Assembly: GCF_000383615.1 (NCBI RefSeq)
Contig: NZ_KB911596.1
Coordinates: forward strand, 153,783 to 217,782
DNA length: 64,000 nucleotides
DNA from: Streptomyces canus 299MFChir4.1
GTDB taxonomy: Bacteria; Actinomycetota; Actinomycetes; Streptomycetales; Streptomycetaceae
Direction of reading: 5' to 3'
Part shown: piece after piece, positions 26,153-34,660 of the stretch
How positions within the stretch are numbered: position 1 is the stretch's first letter
Layout: every line of letters begins with the position of its first letter
Made by a program: the position numbers and the translations under genes
Notes under the pieces: model-generated
Database searches by the model: none
The model's input: only the letters and a program-made list of their open reading frames with translations
What the model was told of the DNA's origin: nothing

Positions 26153-28411
26153 GTGCCCAGGTTCAGTGTCATCGTCCCCGCGTACAAGGTTCAGGCGCAC
26201 CTGCCGGCTTGCCTGGAATCGGTGCTGTCACAGTCGTACGAGGATCTGGAGCTGATCGCGGTCGACGACCGCTCACCGGACGCGTGCGGCGAGCTGATCG
26301 ACGAGTTCGCGGCCCGTGATCCCCGGGTCCGGGCGGTCCACCTGGCGCAGAACGCGGGACTCGGTCCCGCCCGCAACGCCGGGACGGCCGAGGCGAGCGG
26401 CGACTACCTGCTGTTCCTCGACGGCGACGACACCCTCGCCCCGCACGCGCTGCGGGCGATCGCCGACCGGCTGAAGGAGACCGGCGAGCCGGACGTCCTG
26501 GTCCACGACCACGTGCTCGTCCACTGGTCGGGCGAGCGGGTCCGCGACGCCTTCCCGGGCCGGCTCGCCGAGCAGGGCCCGGCGCCGTTCCGCCTGGAGG
26601 ACCGCCCGGGGCTGCTGCGGGTGCCGCCGGTGGCCTGGAACAAGACGTACCGCAGGGAGTTCGTCGAACGTGCGGGCCTCGCCTTCCCGGCCGGTCACCA
26701 CACGGACCTGCCCTGGACCTACCCGGCCCTGACGGCCGCCGAGTCGATCGCCACCCTGGACCGCGTCTGCGTCCACCACCGGCGGCACCGCGGGGGCGAA
26801 CCTCTCGACGCGGCCGGCCACTTCGACCTCTTCGACCAGTACGACAGGATCTTCGCGTACCTCGCCGCGCGCCCCGAACTCGCCCGGTGGCGGCCGGTGT
26901 TGTTCCGCCGCATGGTGGACCACCTCTCGGCGGTGTTCACCGACCGGGACCGCCTCCCGCGCGGCGCCCGCGCCGAGTTCCTGCGGCGGGCCCGCGACCA
27001 CTACCGCGCCCACCGCGTCCCGGGCCACCCGGTCCCGGCGCGCTCCCGGCTGCGCCACACCGTGATCCGACTCGGCCTCTACCGCACCCAACGGCTCGCG
27101 GAACTGGCCCGGAGCCTCGGCCACCGGACCGCCCGCCCGGTCGTACGCCTCGCCAAGTCCCTCCACGAGGCGGCCCTCCGTCTCCACTACCGCGTTCAGC
27201 TCCGCCTCCCGCTGCGCGAGGACCGTGCCGTCTTCGCCGCATACGGGGGCCGCGGCCACGGCTGCAACCCGGGCGCGCTGGAGGAGGCGTTCCGCACCTT
27301 CGCCCCGCACATCCGCACCGCGTGGATCGCCCGTCCGGAGCACCACCACACCATCCCGACGGCCGCCCTCAGGCTGCGTCCGGGCACGGCCGCCCACTGG
27401 ACGGCGCTGGCCCGCTCCAAGTACCTCGTCGACAACACCGACTTCGACCGCCGCCTGGTCAAGCGCCCCGGACAGGTCCTCGTCCAGACCCAACACGGCA
27501 CGCCCCTCAAGCACATGGGCCTGGACCTCCAGGAACGCCCGGCGGCGGCCGGCGACTTGGACTTCGAGGCGATGCTGAGCGGTGTCGACCAGTGGGACTA
27601 CCTCCTGTCCCCCAACCGCCACACCACCCTGACCTGGGAGCGGGTCTACCCCGGCCGCTACACCACGCTCCCCTACGGCTATCCCCGCAACGACGTGTTC
27701 CAGCGGGCGACTTCGGAGGACGTACGGCGGCTGCGCGAGTCCCTGGGCATCCCCGAGGGCTCGGTGGCGATCCTGTACGCACCCACCCACCGCGACTACC
27801 GCCGCACCCAGCACGCCACCCTCGACCTGGACCGCGTCCTGCGCCGCCTTGGCCCCCGCTTCGTCGTGCTGGCCCGCGCCCACCACCGCCACGGCGGCCC
27901 GCTCGTCTCCCCCGCGACCGGCCGGGTCGTCGACGTCACCGACCACCCGAGCGTCGAGTGCCTGTGCCTCGCCTCGGACGCCCTGGTCACCGACTACTCG
28001 TCCCTGATGTTCGACTACGCCAACCTGGACCGCCCGATCGTGATCCACGCCGACGACCGGGAGGCGTACGAGGCGGCCCGCGGCACCTACTTCGACCTGC
28101 GGTCCTTCGCGCCGGGCGCGGTCGCGCGCAGCGAGGACGAACTGATCGACATCTTCGCCACCGGCCACTGGCGCGGCTCCCGCTCCACCCAGCTGCGCTC
28201 GGCGTTCCGCGAACGCTTCTGCCCGTACGACGACGGCCGCGCCGCCGAACGGGTCGTACGCCATGTCGTCCTGGGCGAGACCGGGTCGCCGGCGGTGGTG
28301 CCGCTCGCGGAGCGCCACCCGGTGCCGTCTGCGGCGGCGGCGCTCGACCGCTCCCCGCTGGCCACCGTGCCCCGCCCCGCGACGCACTCGCCCGTCACCG
28401 AGACCCGTTAG
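26153..28411 (+). CDS. Bifunctional GT2 glycosyltransferase / CDP-glycerol glycerophosphotransferase-like protein
   Basis: 752 residues from a GTG start. Residues 1-220 are a GT2 domain (FSVIVPAYKVQAHLPACLESVL, nucleotide-binding DDRSPD, DGDDT in place of DxD). Residues about 360-725 are a TagF/TarF-type glycerophosphotransferase domain (GRGHGCNP, TQHGTPLKHMG, YAPTHRD, VTDYSSLMFDYA). The combination polymerises or decorates teichoic-acid-like wall polymers from CDP-activated glycerol or another polyol. The middle part (220-360) is Arg-rich without a clear domain. Streptomycetes usually carry several of these genes in this chromosomal area; the exporter at 32.8-34.6 kb is a likely functional partner. 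Confidence 0.9.
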   Translation: MPRFSVIVPAYKVQAHLPACLESVLSQSYEDLELIAVDDRSPDACGELIDEFAARDPRVRAVHLAQNAGLGPARNAGTAEASGDYLLFLDGDDTLAPHALRAIADRLKETGEPDVLVHDHVLVHWSGERVRDAFPGRLAEQGPAPFRLEDRPGLLRVPPVAWNKTYRREFVERAGLAFPAGHHTDLPWTYPALTAAESIATLDRVCVHHRRHRGGEPLDAAGHFDLFDQYDRIFAYLAARPELARWRPVLFRRMVDHLSAVFTDRDRLPRGARAEFLRRARDHYRAHRVPGHPVPARSRLRHTVIRLGLYRTQRLAELARSLGHRTARPVVRLAKSLHEAALRLHYRVQLRLPLREDRAVFAAYGGRGHGCNPGALEEAFRTFAPHIRTAWIARPEHHHTIPTAALRLRPGTAAHWTALARSKYLVDNTDFDRRLVKRPGQVLVQTQHGTPLKHMGLDLQERPAAAGDLDFEAMLSGVDQWDYLLSPNRHTTLTWERVYPGRYTTLPYGYPRNDVFQRATSEDVRRLRESLGIPEGSVAILYAPTHRDYRRTQHATLDLDRVLRRLGPRFVVLARAHHRHGGPLVSPATGRVVDVTDHPSVECLCLASDALVTDYSSLMFDYANLDRPIVIHADDREAYEAARGTYFDLRSFAPGAVARSEDELIDIFATGHWRGSRSTQLRSAFRERFCPYDDGRAAERVVRHVVLGETGSPAVVPLAERHPVPSAAAALDRSPLATVPRPATHSPVTETR

Positions 28412-28456
28412 GAGGGGCCCGTGCCGTCCAGCCCGTCCCATCCCACACCGACCCGT

Positions 28457-28483
28457 CCGTCCACCTGGCGTCCGGTGGGACGG
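28457..28483. terminator. Possible bidirectional terminator
   Basis: Imperfect hairpin CCGTCCACC / GGTGGGACGG with one bulged base, between the convergent glycosyltransferase gene and galE. Confidence 0.4.
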
Positions 28484-28503
28484 CCGGGGCGCCGGCGCCG
28501 CCG

Positions 28504-29484
<981 letters not shown>

Positions 29485-29600
29485 GTACGGCCGTCCCCTC
29501 TTCGGTTGACCCGTGTGCGCGTATCAGTGAACCAGGCGGTCGGGCCGGGCGGGCGCCCCAGCCGTCGGGGCTCTCAGCCCATTCAGCCCTCTCAGCCCTC

Positions 29601-30077
29601 TCAGCCCTCGTCGGGCAGTTCGGCGTGCACCGCCGCGTCCAGAGCCGAGGTGAGCTGGTCGAGGCGGGCCCGCAGGGCGCTGATCTCGTCCACGTCGAAG
29701 TTGGTCGCCGCGGCGATCCGGCGGGGCACCCGCTCCGCGCGCTCGCGCAGGGCGACGCCCTGCTCGGTGAGCCGCACCTCCACCGAGCGCTCGTCGCGGG
29801 CGCTGCGCTCACGCCGGACGAGACCGGCCGCCTCCAGTCGCTTGAGGAGTGGGGAGAGGGTGCCCGAGTCGAGCCGCAGGTGCTCGCCGAGCTTCTTGAC
29901 CGGCAGGTCTCCGTGCTCCCACAGCACCAGCATCACCAGGTACTGCGGGTAGGTGATCCCCAGATCCTTGAGGATCACGCGGTAGACGCTGCCGAAGGCG
30001 CGGGAGGCCGCGTTCAGGGAGAAGCAGATCTGCTGGTCGAGGCGGAGCCAGTCGGTGGTGGTCGGGGGCGTGTCCAT
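29601..30077 (-). CDS. ohrR: Organic peroxide-sensing MarR-family repressor OhrR
   Basis: 158 residues from the ATG at 30077. The N-terminal LRLDQQICFSLNAASRAF contains Cys18, the position of the peroxide-sensing Cys15 of B. subtilis OhrR. The winged helix-turn-helix follows (LPVKKLGEHLRLDSGTLSPL, wing RSARDERS). It is divergent from ohr with an operator-like palindrome between them, so it should repress ohr (and itself) until its Cys is oxidised. Only one conserved Cys is seen, as in the one-Cys class. A short imperfect repeat of TCAGCCCTC lies at its 3' end (about 29575-29608). Confidence 0.95.
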   Translation of the reverse strand: MDTPPTTTDWLRLDQQICFSLNAASRAFGSVYRVILKDLGITYPQYLVMLVLWEHGDLPVKKLGEHLRLDSGTLSPLLKRLEAAGLVRRERSARDERSVEVRLTEQGVALRERAERVPRRIAAATNFDVDEISALRARLDQLTSALDAAVHAELPDEG

Positions 30078-30113
30078 GCGTCCAGGATAGCCCGTGCGAG
30101 CCATTTGGTTGCG

Positions 30114-30128
30114 TACAATTGAATTGCG
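30114..30128. promoter_or_regulatory. OhrR operator
   Basis: TACAATTGAATTGCG, a near match to the palindromic OhrR box TACAATT-N-AATTGTA of B. subtilis. It lies in the 117-base gap between ohrR and ohr, 37 bases from the ohrR start and 67 from the ohr start, the expected place to control both. Confidence 0.75.
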
Positions 30129-30194
30129 TGCTCTACTTATGGCCGTGAGGCGGCGGAAGAGCCGCCGGAACGAACTTCGAGAGGGACAATCTTC

Positions 30195-30608
30195 ATGGAC
30201 GCGCTCTACACCGCCACCGCCACTGCCACCCACGGCCGCGACGGCCGCGCCTACACGAACGACGGCAAGATCGACGTCGCTCTGGCCCCGCCGGTGGAGC
30301 TGGGCGGCAACGGACAGGGCACCAACCCGGAGCAGCTGTTCGCCGCCGGCTACGCCGCCTGTTTCGGCGGCGCCCTCGGTCTCGTCGGCCGCCAGGCCAA
30401 GGTGGACGTCAGCGACGCCGCCGTCACCGCCGAGGTCGGCATAGGCAAGCAGGGCGAGGGCTTCGGCCTCAAGGTCGCCCTCCGCGTCGAGCTGCCCGAC
30501 TCCGTCGACGCCGAGACCGGCCGCAAGCTCGTCGAGCAGGCCCACCAGGTCTGCCCCTACTCCAACGCCACCCGCGGCAACATCGAGGTCGAGCTCGTCA
30601 TCGAGTAG
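30195..30608 (+). CDS. ohr: Organic hydroperoxide resistance protein (Ohr)
   Basis: 137 residues, full OsmC/Ohr length. The two catalytic Cys residues are in AACFGGAL and VCPYSNATR. The enzyme reduces organic hydroperoxides in the cytoplasm with a lipoyl-type dithiol donor. GAGAGGGA precedes the ATG. It is regulated by the divergent ohrR through the operator at 30114-30128. Confidence 0.97.
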   Translation: MDALYTATATATHGRDGRAYTNDGKIDVALAPPVELGGNGQGTNPEQLFAAGYAACFGGALGLVGRQAKVDVSDAAVTAEVGIGKQGEGFGLKVALRVELPDSVDAETGRKLVEQAHQVCPYSNATRGNIEVELVIE

Positions 30609-30658
30609 GGCTTGAGGATCTGACCGTCCGGAGCCGGAGCGGACGGCGGGTCGCAGCG

Positions 30659-30723
30659 GCTGTTACGGCCTCCCGCACGGGCACAGCGGTTTGACACAAG
30701 CCCGCGCGGGAGGCCGTAACAGC
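30659..30723. repeat. Long perfect inverted repeat downstream of ohr
   Basis: 18-base arms GCTGTTACGGCCTCCCGC (30659-30676) and its exact complement (30706-30723), separated by 29 bases. It starts 50 bases past the ohr stop. A related fragment (GCTCGCGCGGGACGCC) follows at about 30768-30781. There is no T-run, so it may be a terminator-like stem or an intergenic repeat element. Confidence 0.75.
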
Positions 30724-30807
30724 TCAGGGCTTGCCCGCGCGGACGCCCTGACAGCACGGAACAAGCTCGCGCGGGACGCCAAAACCGCTCACGGCTAGCC
30801 TGCTCGG

Positions 30808-31740
30808 ATGGTCGTTCGCGCAGAACGCGCCCTGGGCGCCGTCGTCGGTTCCGCTGTGGGGGACGCCTTGGGTGCCCCCTTCGAGTTCGGACCGGAGGGT
30901 GCCTTCTCGGACCGCTTTCCGGAGCCGGGGCACGGCGGCGAGATGTGCGGGGGCGGCGGCTGGGATCCGGGTGAGGCAACCGACGACACGCAGATGGCGG
31001 TCCTGGTCGCCGAGTCCCTGGTGGAGTGCGGCGGACTCGAACTCGCGGACGTCTTCCGGCGGTTCCAGCAGTGGGCGGCGGCGGAGCCGAAGGACATCGG
31101 CCTCCAGACCGAGGCCGTGCTGAGCAGCGGCGACCCCTGGGACAGCGCTGCCGCCCTCCACTTCCAGGTGAACCAACGGGCGGCGGGAAACGGCGCGTTG
31201 ATGCGCGCGGCCCCCTCCGCCGTCTACTTCGCTGCCCACGGCCGCGAGGCCACCATGACGGCCGGCCGCCGCCTGGCCGCCCTCACCCACGGCGACCGGG
31301 CCGCCTGGGAGGGCACGGCCGTCTTCCACGAACTGGTACGGGTGGCCCTGACCGGCGACAACCCGCTGGACGCCGTGGAAGCCACCCTTGACGCGGTCCA
31401 CCGAGACCACCGCGGGCGCTACGCCACCGTCCTGGCCCCCGACTGGCACCCGGACCAGGCCACGGAGTTCAACGGTGCCGTATGGCCCTGCCTGGGCTCC
31501 GCCGTCTGGGCGCTGCGTACGACGACCTCGTACGAGACAGCCCTACGCGCCGCGATCGACCTGGGCGGCGACACGGACACGGTGGCCGCGGTGACGGGCG
31601 GTCTGGCCGGAGCGGTGTACGGCGTCACGGCCGTCCCGGAGCGCTGGACGACACCCCTGCACGTGCCCCTGCCGGGCTTCGCCGACCGGGTGCTGAGGAC
31701 GGCCGACTTGGTGGCCCTCACCCGTCTCCTCACCGGCTGA
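30808..31740 (+). CDS. ADP-ribosylglycohydrolase family protein
   Basis: 310 residues of the DraG/ARH fold. The metal-binding signatures are present: GSAVGDALGAPFE at the N-terminus, ATDDTQMA near 55, and DLGGDTDTVAAVTGGLAGA near 252. These enzymes remove ADP-ribose from proteins, nucleic acids or small molecules using two Mg2+ ions. It stands alone, with no ADP-ribosyltransferase visible nearby, so the substrate is unknown. Confidence 0.9.
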   Translation: MVVRAERALGAVVGSAVGDALGAPFEFGPEGAFSDRFPEPGHGGEMCGGGGWDPGEATDDTQMAVLVAESLVECGGLELADVFRRFQQWAAAEPKDIGLQTEAVLSSGDPWDSAAALHFQVNQRAAGNGALMRAAPSAVYFAAHGREATMTAGRRLAALTHGDRAAWEGTAVFHELVRVALTGDNPLDAVEATLDAVHRDHRGRYATVLAPDWHPDQATEFNGAVWPCLGSAVWALRTTTSYETALRAAIDLGGDTDTVAAVTGGLAGAVYGVTAVPERWTTPLHVPLPGFADRVLRTADLVALTRLLTG

Positions 31741-31870
31741 CGGCAGCGCCCGGAAGGGGCGCGGGCCTTTGCCGACATGCGGCTCCCCTCGCGGGCGAGG
31801 CCAGCCGCCCCCGCCTGGCCGCAGGCAGCCCTCAGGCAGCCCGGCCGCCGAGGGTCCCGGCCGCTGAGGC

Positions 31871-32497
31871 TCAGAGCGCCTTCAGTGCCTCCGTCGTCGC
31901 CCTGGCCAGCGCCGCGAGATACCCCTTCGGCAGCTTGGGGCTGCGGATCACGACCGAGCGCCAGTACAGGGGGCCGGAGATCAGATCGAGCGCCAGTTCG
32001 TCGTTGAAGCCGGTACGGAGCTCCCCGCGCCGCTCCGCCGCCGCGATGATCTTGCTGGCGACACCCTCCTGGCCCTTCTGCAACGCGTTCTGCAGGGCCT
32101 CGGCGATCTCGGGGTTACGGGCCGCCTCGGCCTGGAGGTCCGGGATGATCTGCGAGGCCACCGGGTGCCGCAGCGCCCGGGACGTCACCTCGTACAGCAT
32201 CCGCAGGTCGTCCTCCAGCGAGCCCGTCTCCGGCACCGGCAGACCCATCACCGCGATCTCCGACACCACGTCGAGGACCAGGTGCAGCTTGGAACGCCAA
32301 CGGCGGTAGACCGCGGTCTTGCCGACACCCGCGCGGCGCGCGATGCCCTCGATCGACATCCGCGCGTACCCGGACGCCGCGAGCTCCTCGAATACGGCCG
32401 CCCGAATGGCTTCCGTCACATCCTCGCGGAGGACGGCGGCTCCTGCCGGGGCACGGCGGCGCGTACGGGTCTGCGGCGCGTCGGCGTTGGTCGTCAT
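31871..32497 (-). CDS. TetR-family regulator
   Basis: 208 residues from the ATG at 32497; another ATG four codons upstream is equally possible, and neither has a clear ribosome binding site. The helix-turn-helix is at about 30-75 (YARMSIEGIARRAGVGKTAVYRRW). The C-terminal domain carries a LISGPLYWRSV segment typical of one TetR subfamily. It is divergent from a TagGH-type exporter, and the gap holds five palindromic repeats, so it probably autoregulates and controls the exporter. Ligand unknown. Confidence 0.92.
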   Translation of the reverse strand: MTTNADAPQTRTRRRAPAGAAVLREDVTEAIRAAVFEELAASGYARMSIEGIARRAGVGKTAVYRRWRSKLHLVLDVVSEIAVMGLPVPETGSLEDDLRMLYEVTSRALRHPVASQIIPDLQAEAARNPEIAEALQNALQKGQEGVASKIIAAAERRGELRTGFNDELALDLISGPLYWRSVVIRSPKLPKGYLAALARATTEALKAL

Positions 32498-32518
32498 GCG
32501 GACCAGCATAGGGCGTAG

Positions 32519-32739
32519 CGACGAAACGGTCCCGTTCCGACGCGGGTAGTCGGAACGGACGGTCGGGACGAAACAGTGTCGACGCGACGGTGCACGCCAC
32601 GACGATACGGTTACGTTCCAACGTGACGGGTGACGACGAAACGGTTACGTTCCAACGTCGTTCGTCACGACGAAACGGTTGCGTTCCGACGCTCACTCGT
32701 CCTACTCTCACGTTGCGACGATACGGTCCCGTCCCGACG
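32519..32739. promoter_or_regulatory. Array of five TetR operator-like palindromes
   Basis: Five 24-base copies at 32519-32542, 32600-32623, 32634-32657, 32668-32691 and 32716-32739. Each has the form CGACGA(A/T)ACGGT-NN-CGT(T/C)CC(A/G)ACG, whose core G(A)AACG-N4-CGTTCC is a dyad. Starts are spaced 81, 34, 34 and 48 bases apart; a more degenerate version lies at about 32551-32590. They fill the region between the divergent TetR and exporter genes, where the promoters of both must lie. Confidence 0.85.
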
Positions 32740-32834
32740 TAAGAGAACGTAAAGAGTCACGTAAGGAAACGCCGGACGACGGGCGCGCCAACCGCACGCG
32801 CACCACCCCCACCCCCCGAGCGAAAGCAGCGGAT

Positions 32835-33752
32835 GTGAGCCAGGTCCTCGACACACCGCCCCCGACAGCGCCCCCGGCCGACGACGACCTCTCGGCCCTG
32901 GCCGCCCGGCACGGCCTCACGGTCAGCGGCGCCCGCCCCTCCCTGCCCGACTACGTCCGTCAGCTGTGGGCACGGCGCCACTTCATCACCGCGTTCTCGA
33001 CCGCCAAGCTCACCGCGCAGTACAGCCAGGCGAAGCTGGGTCAGGTCTGGCAGGTGATGACCCCGTTGCTGAACGCGGCGGTCTACTACTTCATCTTCGG
33101 CGTGCTGCTGGGCACGAAGAGGAATGTGCCGGACTACGTCCCGTTCCTGGTCACGGGCGTGTTCATCTGGACGTTCACACAGAGCTCGATCATGGCGGGC
33201 ACCCGCGCGATCTCCGGCAACCTGGGCCTCGTGCGCGCCCTGCACTTCCCGCGGGCCGCGCTGCCGATCTCGTTCGCCCTCCAGCAGCTCCAGCAGCTGC
33301 TGTTCTCGATGGCCGCCCTGGTCGTCATCCTGCTCTGCTTCGGTGTCCCGATCGCCGCGTCCTGGCTGCTGGCGGTCCCGGCACTGGTACTGCAGTCGGT
33401 CTTCAACGCGGGCGTCTCCATGATCATGGCGCGGATGGGCGCCAAGACGCCGGACATCGCGCAGCTGATGCCGTTCGTCCTGCGCACCTGGATGTACGTC
33501 TCCGGCGTGATGTGGAGCATCGACAAGCTGGCCAAGGGCCACCACGACTGGCCGTCCTGGGTGGTGCCCGTCCTCCAGGCCAACCCGGCCGCCATCTACA
33601 TCGACCTGATGCGCTACTCCCTGATCGACAGCTTCCACGGCAGTCAGCTGCCGCACCACGTGTGGGCGATCGCGGTGGGCTGGGCGCTGGTCGCCGGCAT
33701 CGGCGGCTTCATCTACTTCTGGAAGGCTGAGGAGACGTACGGCCGTGGCTGA
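32835..33752 (+). CDS. Wall-polymer (teichoic-acid-type) ABC exporter permease, TagG-like
   Basis: 305 residues from a GTG at 32835 (VSQVLDTPPP); the frame is open upstream, but that part is the operator array and its translation has no family features. An ABC-2 permease with LPDYVRQLWARRHFITAFS, AQYSQAKLGQVWQVMTPLLNAAVYYFIFG and about six membrane segments. The ATPase gene overlaps its 3' end by eight bases. Together they should move lipid-linked polyol-phosphate polymers across the membrane; the wall-polymer transferase at 26.2 kb is a plausible source. Confidence 0.88.
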   Translation: MSQVLDTPPPTAPPADDDLSALAARHGLTVSGARPSLPDYVRQLWARRHFITAFSTAKLTAQYSQAKLGQVWQVMTPLLNAAVYYFIFGVLLGTKRNVPDYVPFLVTGVFIWTFTQSSIMAGTRAISGNLGLVRALHFPRAALPISFALQQLQQLLFSMAALVVILLCFGVPIAASWLLAVPALVLQSVFNAGVSMIMARMGAKTPDIAQLMPFVLRTWMYVSGVMWSIDKLAKGHHDWPSWVVPVLQANPAAIYIDLMRYSLIDSFHGSQLPHHVWAIAVGWALVAGIGGFIYFWKAEETYGRG

Positions 33753-34566
33753 CATCGAGAACGACCAGATCCCCACCGTCGTCGTCGACGGCGTCGACAT
33801 CGTCTACCGCGTCAACGGCACCGGCGCCGGCAAGGGCTCCGCCACCGCCGCCCTCAACCGCATGCTGCGCCGAGGGCAGGTCGAGAAGGCGGCGGGCGTA
33901 CGCAAGGTGCACGCCGTCAAGAACGTGTCGTTCGTCGCCTACAAGGGCGAGGCGATCGGCCTCATCGGCACCAACGGCTCCGGCAAGTCGACCCTGCTCA
34001 AGGCGGTCGCCGGGCTGCTCCCGGTGGAGAACGGCCGGATCTACACCGACGGCCAGCCCTCCCTCCTCGGCGTCAACGCGGCCCTGATGAACGACCTCAC
34101 CGGCGAGCGCAACGTCCACCTCGGCGGCCTCGCCATGGGCATGTCCCGCGAGCAGGTCAGGGACCGCTACCAGGAGATCGTCGACTTCTCCGGCATCAAC
34201 GAGAAGGGTGACTTCATCACCCTCCCGATGCGCACCTACTCCTCCGGCATGGCGGCCCGCCTGCGCTTCTCCATCGCCGCCGCCAAGGACCACGACGTCC
34301 TCCTCATCGACGAGGCCCTCGCCACCGGCGACCGCTCCTTCCAGAAGCGCTCCGAGCAGCGCATCCGCGAACTCCGCAAGCACGCGGGCACGGTGTTCCT
34401 GGTGAGCCACAGCAACAAGTCGATCCGCGACACCTGCGACCGGGTGCTGTGGCTGGAGCGCGGCGAACTGCGCATGGACGGCCCCACCGACGAGGTCCTG
34501 GCGGCCTATGAGGACTTCACGGGCGGCCCGGACAAGGCCAAGCCGCAGCCGAAGGTCGCCGCCTGA
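33745..34566 (+). CDS. Wall-polymer ABC exporter ATPase, TagH-like
   Basis: 273 residues from a GTG inside the permease 3' end (eight-base overlap). It has Walker A GTNGSGKST, Q-loop region, signature YSSGMAARLRFSIA, Walker B VLLIDEALATGD and H-loop VSHSNKS. The LSSGM-type signature and the ALATGD Walker B are typical of the polysaccharide/teichoic acid exporter ATPases (TagH, Wzt). It lacks the long C-terminal extension of Bacillus TagH. It forms the exporter with the upstream permease. Confidence 0.92.
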   Translation: MADIENDQIPTVVVDGVDIVYRVNGTGAGKGSATAALNRMLRRGQVEKAAGVRKVHAVKNVSFVAYKGEAIGLIGTNGSGKSTLLKAVAGLLPVENGRIYTDGQPSLLGVNAALMNDLTGERNVHLGGLAMGMSREQVRDRYQEIVDFSGINEKGDFITLPMRTYSSGMAARLRFSIAAAKDHDVLLIDEALATGDRSFQKRSEQRIRELRKHAGTVFLVSHSNKSIRDTCDRVLWLERGELRMDGPTDEVLAAYEDFTGGPDKAKPQPKVAA

Positions 34567-34597
34567 GAATCCGTACGGGACGGACGACCGGATGAGT

Positions 34598-34633
34598 GAG
34601 GGCGCCCCGGGCCACATGGTCCGGGGCGCCCTC
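34598..34633. terminator. Bidirectional terminator
   Basis: Perfect 13-base arms GAGGGCGCCCCGG / CCGGGGCGCCCTC with a 10-base loop, between the convergent exporter ATPase gene and gdhB. Confidence 0.85.
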
Positions 34634-34660
34634 GTCGTCGTATCGCTGTCGTCGTATCGC

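Noticed and set aside
32519..32739. Possible CRISPR array
   Set aside because: Repeats are dyads of 24 bases with spacers of 10, 10, 24 and 57 bases and no cas genes; they fit operators between divergent genes.
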